From a virus, in IMG/VR virus record IMGVR_UViG_3300001282_000797, positions 125 to 44,659 of that record: a DNA stretch of 44,535 nucleotides. One strand, written 5' to 3'. A program made the position numbers and the translations under genes. This document shows positions 7,620-14,536 of this stretch, one piece after another; positions within the stretch are counted from its first letter, which is position 1; each line of letters opens with the position of its first letter. The notes under the pieces are model-generated. The model saw nothing but the letters and a program-made list of their open reading frames with translations, did not search any database and was not told the origin of the DNA.

Positions 7620-8999
7620 TTAGGAAACTATCCAAAACCCTGGTTCTTGTTCACTAAGATTTTCTAAAACTTTTTCCGGTATCTTAATATTTGGATTACT
7701 ATTTCTTAAATTAATAAAGACCAATTCAGGAAGTTCAGAAACACTCTCCGGAATACTTTCAAGACTAGGATTGTTTTGTAATGATAAAAATTGTAAATTT
7801 TTTAAATTACCAATTGATTCCGGTAAACTTTTACAAATGTTTTGTAATAATAAAGCTTCAAGATTTACAAATCTACCAACCGAATCTGGAACTTCTAATA
7901 CAATATTTTCATTAGATTTGTTGCTGATTAATAAACGAATTATGGTATCAGGTAAACTTTCAAACAATTCGTCAAACCCATAAAGAGCAACAAATTTACC
8001 TGATGAACTTTCCGGATAATTTACCTCAACAGTATCTCCACCAGTTTTTACCAAACCTTCGGCAAATTCTTTTTTGAAGTATTCTTTAAGTTCTTTCCCT
8101 TCACCATTTAAGAATTCAACAAGATTTATTTGTCTATCTCTTCTATTCATAAATTGACTAGACGGGAAATGGAATTGGTATCTGTTTTTTGGTAATCCGG
8201 TTTTATCACTAAATTCTGTATCGTTATTTGGTAATACAACATAATATTGTCCACCTTGGTTTAAGTAATAATCAAAATATGTTCCGTCAAGTTTTGATGT
8301 ACACCAACTTGTTTCACCAAATTGGTCAGCAGTATCATAATACCCACCAAAAAAAGCACCCGCCTCTTTTGCCGGTTGACTCATATCACTAATTGTTACA
8401 ACAGTCCAACTTGGACTTACAAAATCAATTTTTGACCCAGGATAAGCAAAAGGATTTTCTTTAGTTAATCTTTCAGCCTTATTTGATTTAGAATCTTTAG
8501 ATAATTTAAAATCTTCTACGGCGGTATATAATTGTTCTGGAGTTATTTTATTAATATCCCTTAATTCCTCCGGAATTCTTCCTTTAAAACGCTCGTGTTT
8601 CAATAAATCAACACCAAGTTTATCAATGTCTTCTAAAAACATTCTTCTATATTCTTGAGCAACTCTCTTATATTCCGGAGTACCAACTTCAATGTCAGCT
8701 CTCTCATCAGTAAAAGTCGGTCTTATAAAATGTTTTAACATCCATTGAGTATACTTACCAACTTTAACATTATCCATATCTTCTAAAGTAGCCCCTTCTT
8801 TATCAAAATCTTGAGGAACTCTAGTTGTTGGGTCAGCAAATATTATTGTTTTTAATGTGTCCAAATCCATAGCTCCTTTAGGTTTTTGTCCCGGAGCTGT
8901 TGGTTTTGCCGCAACAGTTGGTTTAACTAATTTGTCGTATAATACTTGGAAACGAGATTGTTCTGTAATCAAATTTGATAATACTGAGGTTATTTTCAT
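7620..8999 (-). CDS. Leucine-rich-repeat protein (459 aa)
   Basis: Residues about 340-450 contain leucine-rich repeats of the plant/bacterial type: LEVPDSVGRFVNLEALLLQN, then SLPESIGNLKNLQFLSLQNN, then SIPESVSELPELVFINLRN. Residues about 215-320 form a separate aromatic domain with ETSWCTS, YFDYYLNQGGQYYVVLPN and RYQFHFPSSQFMNRR; similar text occurs in large phages but I know no function for it. The N-terminus (SNLITEQSRF) and a Lys/Pro linker precede this. It is cytoplasmic or virion-associated, with no signal peptide. It has both a host-type promoter (9075-9105) and an AT-rich element (9013-9024) upstream, so it may be expressed in two phases. The LRR assignment is clear; the role is unknown. 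Confidence 0.75.
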   Translation of the reverse strand: MKITSVLSNLITEQSRFQVLYDKLVKPTVAAKPTAPGQKPKGAMDLDTLKTIIFADPTTRVPQDFDKEGATLEDMDNVKVGKYTQWMLKHFIRPTFTDERADIEVGTPEYKRVAQEYRRMFLEDIDKLGVDLLKHERFKGRIPEELRDINKITPEQLYTAVEDFKLSKDSKSNKAERLTKENPFAYPGSKIDFVSPSWTVVTISDMSQPAKEAGAFFGGYYDTADQFGETSWCTSKLDGTYFDYYLNQGGQYYVVLPNNDTEFSDKTGLPKNRYQFHFPSSQFMNRRDRQINLVEFLNGEGKELKEYFKKEFAEGLVKTGGDTVEVNYPESSSGKFVALYGFDELFESLPDTIIRLLISNKSNENIVLEVPDSVGRFVNLEALLLQNICKSLPESIGNLKNLQFLSLQNNPSLESIPESVSELPELVFINLRNSNPNIKIPEKVLENLSEQEPGFWIVS

Positions 9000-9012
9000 T
9001 TTAATAGTTTTT

Positions 9013-9024
9013 TATTATAAATAT
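9013..9024 (-). promoter_or_regulatory. AT-rich upstream element ATATTTATAATA
   Basis: The 12-mer ATATTTATAATA (minus strand) lies 13 bases before the LRR gene start. The same 12-mer precedes two other minus-strand genes (10867-10878 and 15816-15827), with near copies before further starts. It contains a TATAAT-like core and may be a phage-specific promoter. Confidence 0.45.
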
Positions 9025-9074
9025 TCGTTTTTTATAAATAATTCACCAAACACCATTACTTTTGTTTGACGGGA

Positions 9075-9105
9075 CAAAGATAATGATAATTTTTAATAAT
9101 CCAAA
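9075..9105 (-). promoter_or_regulatory. Bacteroidetes-type promoter for the LRR gene
   Basis: The minus strand reads TTTG (9102-9105), 19 bases, TATCTTTG (9075-9082). This is a perfect match to the Bacteroidetes primary-sigma consensus TTTG-N19-TAnnTTTG. It lies between the methylase stop and the LRR gene start (8999), giving a leader of about 70 bases. Confidence 0.75.
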
Positions 9106-9951
9106 TTAATTTTTATAATTCATAATTAAAATTTCTTCACCCATTGTTTGTACCTTACCCTTCTTAGCCGCAGCCGCTTTTGCAAATAATTTTCTCTCCC
9201 ATTGATATTGATTCTGAGGAAACCATACTTGTAATTGGGGAAAATCATAGTAAGACATCCCAAATTTACCCTTAACCCTTTTTAATGTGTTAGCTAATCT
9301 TTCGTGGTCTTTACTATCAAAGTCATGATTATTGTAATAGTTCTCTGTTTTCCAATATGGCGCATCCACATAATGAAACGTTTTATCAGAATCATATTTT
9401 AATATTAAATCTTCAAAATCCATATTTTCAATATGAGTAATATTAAGAAAATATTCCACCCAATCAGGTTTAGATAATTTGTCTCGGAATGTTAGATATT
9501 TTGATTTATACTTTCCTTTAAGGTCAATAAACGAACTTGTTTCAGGTTTAGAACCACTAAAAACTTGAGTAACCACATAAACATATTTCGCGGCGACTTC
9601 ATAATTATATTCACCAACATTAAACCCTTCTTTAAAAATTTCAGACTGAAATTTAATAAATTGTTCTTTACATATTTCTGGTGTAGGAAACACTCCTTTT
9701 TCTTGACAAGGGATTTTATTTATCTCCTCTAATAATCTTGAGGGATTTTTAATACACTGAAATAAATTATAATTTAACGGATTCAAATCATTATATACAA
9801 TTTTTTTAAGATTTGGATATTTACTTAAATCCATATTAAAATAACACCACATCATTCCACCGAAACTCTCGGTATATATTTCCATATCATTTGGATAATA
9901 TTCTATTAACCACTTACCTATTCTACTCTTACCACCAATCCAACTTAACAT
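9106..9951 (-). CDS. Dam-type (D12 class) DNA adenine methyltransferase
   Basis: The 281-residue product starts WIGGKSR (residues 4-10), the usual N-terminal substrate/SAM-binding loop of D12-class N6-adenine methylases. ESFGG (28-32) stands for motif I, YNDLNP (53-58) is the acidic strand, and FHYVDAPYW (192-200) is motif IV. Motif IV is normally DPPY; here it is DAPY. Length is normal for the family. The ATG at 9951 is chosen over 10020 because the upstream homing endonuclease reads through to 9956 and the family N-terminus starts at this Met. Expected role: methylating adenines in phage DNA, protecting it from host restriction; the target site cannot be read from sequence. The homing endonuclease lies directly upstream. 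Confidence 0.85.
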   Translation of the reverse strand: MLSWIGGKSRIGKWLIEYYPNDMEIYTESFGGMMWCYFNMDLSKYPNLKKIVYNDLNPLNYNLFQCIKNPSRLLEEINKIPCQEKGVFPTPEICKEQFIKFQSEIFKEGFNVGEYNYEVAAKYVYVVTQVFSGSKPETSSFIDLKGKYKSKYLTFRDKLSKPDWVEYFLNITHIENMDFEDLILKYDSDKTFHYVDAPYWKTENYYNNHDFDSKDHERLANTLKRVKGKFGMSYYDFPQLQVWFPQNQYQWERKLFAKAAAAKKGKVQTMGEEILIMNYKN

Positions 9952-9955
9952 ATTA

Positions 9956-10720
9956 TTAAAATTTAAAATTATATTCTGATTCAGGATTTCTTGGAAATCT
10001 TGAAAGTTTATTAAACGCAATATAACTCACGTATTTATTAAATGTAATTAAATTATTCTTTTTAATCAAATCACAAAATTCTTCTTTACTAACAAAATTA
10101 TTTATAACCTCATTAAATTTATTTTTTTTTCTTTCTAAAAAAACAGTATCATCACTATATATAATATTTTTAAATTTAAAAACATCCGTCAAATTAGTTA
10201 TTGATAATATTTTTATTTTACCGGAAGAGTAAATGTTTAATTTATAAACACCATTGTCCGATAAAAACTTTTTCAATGAAATAATAAACCCCTCATTCCC
10301 CGCAATCGAGACGTGATGCCATTTATTTTTAATCTTACTAATACACCCATCCCCGTCAAAATAACCCCTAACAAAATGTTTAATTAAATTAGGTTCAATA
10401 TTGGGGAATATTATTTTAAATGTTTTATTATTAACACAACCTAAATCAAATAATCTATTAACCAATAAATTTGAATAAACCGTTACCGAACAAAATTTAG
10501 ATTTACCATCTATGCCGCATTTTATTGGCTTGTCACATTCTATATCTGTAAGAAATTTTTCAATATGGGGTTTATCAGTATCTTTTAATTTTAATTTTAA
10601 CTCTCCACTTTTACCATCTTTCATTCTGGTATACCCATCCGCATATAAAAACCCTAACCAATATGACGACTTCTCATTTAACTCATCAAAAAAATGTTCA
10701 TTAAAACTATATTTTCTCAT
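9956..10720 (-). CDS. LAGLIDADG homing endonuclease
   Basis: This 254-residue product has two LAGLIDADG helices: YWLGFLYADG at residues 20-29 and HFVRGYFDGDG at about 115-125, spaced about 95 residues apart as in monomeric double-motif enzymes. Each motif ends in the metal-binding acidic residue. The enzyme makes a site-specific double-strand break that spreads its own gene. No intron or intein boundary is visible, so it appears free-standing, inserted just before the Dam-type gene. Its ATG overlaps the last 14 bases of a 52-residue ribbon-helix-helix-like gene, the same arrangement as the HNH endonuclease at 27929-28549. It is very AT-rich, like its partner. Confidence 0.88.
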   Translation of the reverse strand: MRKYSFNEHFFDELNEKSSYWLGFLYADGYTRMKDGKSGELKLKLKDTDKPHIEKFLTDIECDKPIKCGIDGKSKFCSVTVYSNLLVNRLFDLGCVNNKTFKIIFPNIEPNLIKHFVRGYFDGDGCISKIKNKWHHVSIAGNEGFIISLKKFLSDNGVYKLNIYSSGKIKILSITNLTDVFKFKNIIYSDDTVFLERKKNKFNEVINNFVSKEEFCDLIKKNNLITFNKYVSYIAFNKLSRFPRNPESEYNFKF

Positions 10721-10865
10721 AATACTCTTTAACTAATTTTTGGATAAACTTGGAAATACTAACCTCCTCGTTTTTCATTTTATCAAAAAGATATCGGTTA
10801 ATACTTATTCCGTATTTAACTTTCTTATCTTCGTCATTTTTATTAGGTCGTCCAATCTTTCCCAT
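10707..10865 (-). CDS. Ribbon-helix-helix-like small protein (52 aa), homing cassette 1
   Basis: This short gene has ATG at 10865, stop at 10707 and 52 residues. The N-terminus is basic (MGKIGRPNKNDEDKKVKYG), followed by a short strand (YGISI), a helix (RYLFDKMKN), a turn and a second helix (SISKFIQKLVKEYYEKI). This is the layout of MetJ/Arc-type ribbon-helix-helix DNA-binding proteins. A second 52-residue protein of the same layout lies at 28530-28688, also overlapping a homing endonuclease start. It probably represses its own cassette through the conserved upstream element at 10866-10894. The fold and role are inferred; the gene's existence is supported by the matched pair. Confidence 0.72.
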   Translation of the reverse strand: MGKIGRPNKNDEDKKVKYGISINRYLFDKMKNEEVSISKFIQKLVKEYYEKI

Positions 10866-10894
10866 ATATTATAAATATCCCAAAGAATAGTAAA
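10866..10894 (-). promoter_or_regulatory. Conserved promoter/operator of homing cassette 1
   Basis: Minus strand: TTTACTA (10888-10894), 8 bases, GATATTTATA (10870-10879), 4 bases, then the ATG. The same two blocks with the same 8- and 4-base spacings lie before the second small RHH-like gene (28689-28717). The gaps differ in sequence while the blocks are identical, which suggests a protein-binding site. Confidence 0.65.
10867..10878 (-). promoter_or_regulatory. AT-rich upstream element ATATTTATAATA (cassette 1)
   Basis: This is an exact copy of the 12-mer found before the genes starting at 8999 and 15805; here it overlaps the conserved cassette element and ends 1 base before the ATG at 10865. 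Confidence 0.4.
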
Positions 10895-10933
10895 AGTGCG
10901 TTAAAAAGTGAAGTTTTTTTGAGAAAAAAATAG

Positions 10934-10964
10934 TTTTTCTTTTAAAATTTTTCCCCTATATTTG
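10934..10964 (+). promoter_or_regulatory. Bacteroidetes-type promoter for the small membrane protein
   Basis: TTTT (10934-10937), exactly 19 bases, then TATATTTG (10957-10964). The -7 element is a perfect TAnnTTTG match and the -33 element is 3 of 4. It lies 21 bases before the ATG at 10986 and drives the plus strand. Confidence 0.55.
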
Positions 10965-10985
10965 ATATAAATTAATATTATTTAT

Positions 10986-11204
10986 ATGGAAACAGTAGAA
11001 GGTCAGATTATCGACGAAAAAGACATTAAAACAACAGAAAACATTAATCAAAATACAAAGGGTGAAAAAGCAGGTTGTAAATCTTGCAAAAAAAAAGGAA
11101 TATCAAACACCGATTGGCTTATGATAATCCTTTCATCTTATATTTTATTCTCATCAGTTTATGGTACTATAAAATTGATTAAAGAACTTATGTTGTTATT
11201 CTAA
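10986..11204 (+). CDS. Small single-span membrane protein (72 aa)
   Basis: I do not recognise a family for this 72-residue product. Residues 1-44 are polar, with a CKSC pair (about residues 31-34) in a Lys-rich context; residues about 45-70 form one hydrophobic span (WLMIILSSYILFSSVYG). A host-type promoter precedes it. It is one of the few plus-strand genes in this half of the window and converges with dnaJ, with only 2 bases between the stop codons. Confidence 0.65.
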   Translation: METVEGQIIDEKDIKTTENINQNTKGEKAGCKSCKKKGISNTDWLMIILSSYILFSSVYGTIKLIKELMLLF

Positions 11205-11206
11205 AA

Positions 11207-12130
11207 TTACTTACGAGAGAATTTAACATTTAATTTTATAAACAAATCCCCAACATTATTAAACCCTTTAGATTTAACTCGAAGGGGTTTTGTTGTGTCA
11301 AAGTCAATCGGCAATTTAACCGATATATTACCTTTTGGATGATTAACATCTAAAGTATCTTTCTTTAACGACTCTAAATCAAAAAAGGTATTATACACTA
11401 AATCATTACCAAGTTTTTCAAAATTATTTTCAGGTGAAACTTTAATCCTTAAAACTAAATTTCCGTAAATACCATTATGGAAATCACCTTTCCCTTGTAA
11501 TCTTAAAAATTGTCCATCATCCACAGCATGAGGTAATTTAATTGATAAATTTTCAATAGAACTTTTGGTTGTTTCTCCATTACAAGACCCACAAACTCTT
11601 GAATATGAGAACCCTTTTCCATTACAAGAATAACAAACTTGTCTCACCATCTGAATAAACATTCCTGTACCAATTCTTTGGATTGTGAACCCTTCTCCTC
11701 TACAAGTACCACAATTTACCCTATCACCACCACTACCATTACAACCGCCACATTTATGTTTTCTACTATATGTGATTGTTTTATCAGAACCATTATAACT
11801 TTCTAAAACCCCAACCATAACTTCAATCACTTTATCCGGAACTGATGGTTGTCTATGAGAGTGCATGTTATTAAACATATCTTCAAATGGGTTTCCACCA
11901 CCACCAAATGGGTTAAAACCACCACCAAAAGGATTTGACCTTTGATTATCGTATTGTTGGCGTTTATCGTTGTCCCCTATTGTATCAAACGCTTCAGAAA
12001 TTTCTTTAAACTTATTCTCATCACCACCTTTATCCGGATGATGTTCCACCGCCAATTTTCTATAGGATTTTTTAATCTCTTCTTGGGTAGCTGTTTCATT
12101 AACACCTAATGTCTCATAAAAATTTTTCAT
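11207..12130 (-). CDS. dnaJ: DnaJ-family (Hsp40) co-chaperone
   Basis: This 307-residue protein has the type I DnaJ order. The J domain (residues 1-65) has HPD at 31-33, which stimulates DnaK ATPase. A Gly/Phe-rich linker (66-86) follows, then four zinc-binding CxxCxG repeats from C127 (CGGCNGSG, CGTCRGEG, CYSCNGKG, CGSCNG), then the beta-sandwich substrate-binding region (LRLQGKGDF onward). It is shorter than the roughly 375 residues usual for bacterial DnaJ, mostly by a short C-terminal domain. It is probably used with host DnaK for folding virion proteins or remodelling replication complexes. Phage-coded type I DnaJ is uncommon. It converges with the small membrane gene and diverges from the gene at 12185. 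Confidence 0.95.
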   Translation of the reverse strand: MKNFYETLGVNETATQEEIKKSYRKLAVEHHPDKGGDENKFKEISEAFDTIGDNDKRQQYDNQRSNPFGGGFNPFGGGGNPFEDMFNNMHSHRQPSVPDKVIEVMVGVLESYNGSDKTITYSRKHKCGGCNGSGGDRVNCGTCRGEGFTIQRIGTGMFIQMVRQVCYSCNGKGFSYSRVCGSCNGETTKSSIENLSIKLPHAVDDGQFLRLQGKGDFHNGIYGNLVLRIKVSPENNFEKLGNDLVYNTFFDLESLKKDTLDVNHPKGNISVKLPIDFDTTKPLRVKSKGFNNVGDLFIKLNVKFSRK

Positions 12131-12184
12131 ACTTATTTACTTATATTTAATTTAAAACTAATCTATTTAATAACAACTATCAAC

Positions 12185-12826
12185 ATGAATTACTTAATTG
12201 TTCTATTCAAAAATAAAATAAAAAAGAAAATAATCAATAAATTTAAGACACATAAAAAGTCAGATGATTTATTTATTACCTTATCTAATCAAAGTAATGA
12301 TGTTATTTTTGAAAAAAAGTATACGAATGGGGATGAGTGTAGTTATGAATTAGCAATATTGGAAAAGTCTCCCGATACATTTCTTCCTGTATATTTAAAA
12401 GATGAGTTGGGTCGACAAATTAAAGTTAATTTAGACGATGATGATTATACAATAACAAAAATAATAACCTATAAAATTGAGGAGACTTTATTAGACCTCA
12501 CTTTAAATAAAAAAATAAACTCTCTCGAGTTTATTAAATTATATTTAGACCCAGTGGGGTTTAAATTAGTATCAAAATTAAATAATAAAATTATCGTTCA
12601 GAATGACGATAAAGTTAATTTATTCATTTTAAAAAACGAGTATGATTCCTCTCGTTTTATAGATTCTATTTCAAATAAATTCATTTCAGAAAAAAGAATG
12701 GATTGTATGTTTGTTAAAGATTATTCCATCACCCAAAAAAAATCCCTGTATAATTTATTAATTAATCAGGGGTTTTCAAAAGACTACCTTCTTCGGTATT
12801 CAACAACTCATCCAGTAAAAAAATAA
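12185..12826 (+). CDS. Hypothetical protein (213 aa)
   Basis: I do not recognise this 213-residue product. The N-terminus is highly basic (FKNKIKKKIINKFKTHKKS), followed by alternating strand/charged text and an acidic patch (LDDDDY). There is no signal peptide or clear membrane span. It is one of the isolated plus-strand genes, divergent from dnaJ with a 54-base gap. Its last 65 bases overlap, tail to tail, the end of the minus-strand 88-residue gene. Confidence 0.65.
   Translation: MNYLIVLFKNKIKKKIINKFKTHKKSDDLFITLSNQSNDVIFEKKYTNGDECSYELAILEKSPDTFLPVYLKDELGRQIKVNLDDDDYTITKIITYKIEETLLDLTLNKKINSLEFIKLYLDPVGFKLVSKLNNKIIVQNDDKVNLFILKNEYDSSRFIDSISNKFISEKRMDCMFVKDYSITQKKSLYNLLINQGFSKDYLLRYSTTHPVKK
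12735..12772 (-). terminator. Possible intrinsic terminator of the 13.9-12.8 kb minus operon
   Basis: On the minus strand CCCTG pairs with CAGGG across an AT-rich loop of about 18 bases and is followed by A and eight T residues (12735-12742). The 5' arm covers the last codons of the 88-residue gene. The stem is short, so the call is modest. Confidence 0.4.
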
Positions 12827-13028
12827 ATTCAGTGTTTGAAATATCAATTTTGAATTGTTTATAATTTCGGTCAACATCTCTGAAATTTTTTTGAACTGTT
12901 TTATAATCTTTCTCTTTAAGTTCAAAAGCTATCATACATTTTCCATCGGGGAATAAACTTTCAATAGCATCAGATATCATCGCCAATTTTTGAATTATCC
13001 CATCAACACTTTTTTTATTCTCATCCAT
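12762..13028 (-). CDS. Hypothetical protein (88 aa)
   Basis: I do not recognise this 88-residue product. It is acidic and soluble, with predicted helix-strand-helix text (IIQKLAMISDAIESLFPDGKCMIAFELKEKDY). The start overlaps the end of the 63-residue gene by 34 bases, as expected for coupled genes in a packed operon. Its end overlaps the plus-strand 213-residue gene. Confidence 0.6.
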   Translation of the reverse strand: MDENKKSVDGIIQKLAMISDAIESLFPDGKCMIAFELKEKDYKTVQKNFRDVDRNYKQFKIDISNTEFIFLLDELLNTEEGSLLKTPD

Positions 13029-13186
13029 AATGTAAGTTTTTCTGGTATTATTTGTTTTGGAAGAATGTCCTCCTTTTTTATTTTTACTATATCTTTGATT
13101 AATTTTGATTTTTCATTATGTAAATCAATCTCATCTTTTTTAATCTCATTCTGATACCAGTTTAGGTGTTTTAAGCTCTTCTTCAT
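12995..13186 (-). CDS. Hypothetical protein (63 aa)
   Basis: This 63-residue product is Lys-rich, with an amphipathic N-terminal helix and an ending (LTLWMRIKKVLMG) that could touch a membrane or a partner protein. It overlaps its upstream neighbour by 41 bases and its downstream neighbour by 34 bases. I do not recognise it; coding is supported mainly by its place in the chain of overlapping genes. Confidence 0.5.
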   Translation of the reverse strand: MKKSLKHLNWYQNEIKKDEIDLHNEKSKLIKDIVKIKKEDILPKQIIPEKLTLWMRIKKVLMG

Positions 13187-13574
13187 TATCTTCTAACTCA
13201 ATTTTAGTATTTTTTATATTAAATTTTAAACTTTTCAAATTATTTAAATTTTGTTTTTCAAAAATATTTTTTAATTCATCCACTTTGTTTTGGAACAGTT
13301 TGTCTTTTTCTTCTCTCTCTAAATTATATTTAATAATATTTTGTAAATTTTCAGAAGTTTTTTCAACATTACTCTCACTTATTTCACTAACAAATGAAAA
13401 AAATCTATGGTCAGTCATTGTACTTTCTTGTTCCATTACTTTATCTTCCTCAACATATTTTTTAGGTAGTTTCCAACTCATTGGGAAAGCAACATCAAAA
13501 CTTAAATATTTTTCAATTTTTCTAACTGATTGTAAGTAAGGGAATAGTAGTGAAAATTCTTTATATAAGCTCAT
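13146..13574 (-). CDS. Hypothetical coiled-coil protein (142 aa)
   Basis: The ATG at 13574 (MSLYKEFSLLFPYL) is preferred over 13604, because it follows the stop of the upstream membrane gene (13577) without overlap. The N-terminal 45 residues are hydrophobic/aromatic with DVAFPMSWKLP; residues about 75-142 are charged and helical, likely coiled coil, with many Lys, Glu and Asn. I do not recognise a family. It sits in a chain of small genes of unknown role. Confidence 0.65.
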   Translation of the reverse strand: MSLYKEFSLLFPYLQSVRKIEKYLSFDVAFPMSWKLPKKYVEEDKVMEQESTMTDHRFFSFVSEISESNVEKTSENLQNIIKYNLEREEKDKLFQNKVDELKNIFEKQNLNNLKSLKFNIKNTKIELEDNEEELKTPKLVSE

Positions 13575-13576
13575 AA

Positions 13577-13762
13577 TTAATATTTTATAATATAGGTTAA
13601 ACAATAGGATATTGCCAATCCTAAATAAATAAGTTCCCCATTATTCAATAAAAACCTTTTCGGTGGATTTGATATTAGGGAACCTATTAATCTAATAACC
13701 GTTCTTGAAACGGTCAAAATCGAAAAGATAAATATAAACAATAAAATTGTTTTAATATCCAT
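13577..13762 (-). CDS. Small membrane protein (61 aa)
   Basis: Two hydrophobic segments can be seen: residues about 5-20 (TILLFIFIFSILTVSR) and about 44-59 (LIYLGLAISYCLTYII), separated by a Pro/Lys/Arg loop. This suggests a two-span membrane hairpin. Its stop is 2 bases from the next start and its start is 2 bases from the Hc1-like gene's stop, so it is in the same operon. No family recognised. Confidence 0.65.
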   Translation of the reverse strand: MDIKTILLFIFIFSILTVSRTVIRLIGSLISNPPKRFLLNNGELIYLGLAISYCLTYIIKY

Positions 13763-13764
13763 AA

Positions 13765-13941
13765 CTACTCGTCTTTTTTTCTTTCCGATAAAATTTCTTT
13801 TCGTAAAGTATCTAATGATTTTTTTAAATCTTGTGCTAATTTTCTAGCTCTAGTACCAGCACTTTTATTACCTGCGAAGAATTTTGTTGCGTCCACCGAT
13901 AATTCTTCGGTTAAAGCCTTAATTTGTTCTAATGTTTCCAT
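13765..13941 (-). CDS. Histone H1-like (Hc1-type) DNA-binding protein (58 aa)
   Basis: This short gene has ATG at 13941 and stop at 13765. The text FFAGNKSAGTRARKLAQDLKKSL followed by LRKEI is the hallmark of the small Hc1-type histone-like proteins common in Bacteroidetes, whose core is K-GNKAAGTRARK. Family members are short, helical and Lys-rich, and are thought to bind DNA or nucleoid. Here it may help compact phage DNA or alter the host nucleoid. Length (58) is close to chromosomal homologues. It leads a run of small minus-strand genes. The family call rests on the GNKSAGTRARK core; the role is inferred. Confidence 0.8.
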   Translation of the reverse strand: METLEQIKALTEELSVDATKFFAGNKSAGTRARKLAQDLKKSLDTLRKEILSERKKDE

Positions 13942-14021
13942 TTCAAAGTTTGTTAATAATTTATTTTATATCTTTAAAAGTAAATTTAATTATACCATTG
14001 TAAACACTATATGGTGTTTTT

Positions 14022-14489
14022 TTATGTTTTGAGGTTATTATTCAATACTTTGTATATCATTAAAATCATTTCTAAATCAGATTTTGTAAATGTCTTATCT
14101 AAATTAAATAAATCGGTAAAAAATTCACCTACAGAAATTCTAATTTTTTCTTCCTTTTGATGGTAAAAAATTTCATCAAAAAAAGATTCAAAATAATCGT
14201 AATGACCACCTTTAAGATGGAAATTAATATTTTCTTTTTTAAAGTTTTCAATTGTTTTTTTCCAACACCAATCAAAATGGTTTAAATTATCTTTATCAGA
14301 CAAAATTATTTTTGTTTCGTTAGAAATAGTGTTTTGACCTAAATAGGTCTGTAAAATTAGAGAATTAAGTGAATGGGAAAAGTCTGAATATAATTCTAAT
14401 TTTTCGGGAATAACATTATTCACCCTAAACCAGACTTCTACATCTTCGGGGGACATTGGCTTTGTTATATAATTAAAAAAATTCTCCAT
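14022..14489 (-). CDS. Hypothetical protein (155 aa)
   Basis: I do not recognise this 155-residue product. It is soluble and Asp/Glu/Phe-rich, with MSPEDVEVWFRVNNVIPEKL near the start and a helical C-terminus (LEMILMIYKVLNN). Its ATG lies in the 3' arm of a perfect 11-base-pair hairpin (14482-14508) followed by seven T residues that encode Asn-Phe-Phe, so expression may be tied to that structure. Confidence 0.65.
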   Translation of the reverse strand: MENFFNYITKPMSPEDVEVWFRVNNVIPEKLELYSDFSHSLNSLILQTYLGQNTISNETKIILSDKDNLNHFDWCWKKTIENFKKENINFHLKGGHYDYFESFFDEIFYHQKEEKIRISVGEFFTDLFNLDKTFTKSDLEMILMIYKVLNNNLKT

Positions 14490-14508
14490 AGAGTTAGTCT
14501 ATGGAGAA
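14475..14508 (-). terminator. Perfect hairpin plus T-run overlapping a start codon
   Basis: On the minus strand TTCTCCATAGA (14498-14508) pairs perfectly with TCTATGGAGAA (14482-14492) across loop CTAAC, followed by TTTTTTT. It has the form of an intrinsic terminator for the upstream 422-residue gene (stop at 14537), yet the 3' arm contains the ATG (14487-14489) of the next gene. It may be an attenuator or a start-site switch. Confidence 0.75.
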
Positions 14509-14536
14509 ATTATAATTCATTTTATTTTTTTGTAAA

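Noticed and set aside
9952-10020. Upstream ATG (10020) extending the Dam-type gene by 23 residues
   Set aside because: It would overlap the homing endonuclease end, and the family N-terminus (WIGGKSR) fits the ATG at 9951.
10720-10865. Group I intron or intein around the LAGLIDADG gene
   Set aside because: Both neighbours read as complete proteins and no split gene or intron core was seen; the endonuclease appears free-standing.
13993-14020. Small stem AACAC/GTGTT with a T-run on the plus strand
   Set aside because: Only five base pairs, and no plus-strand gene ends there.
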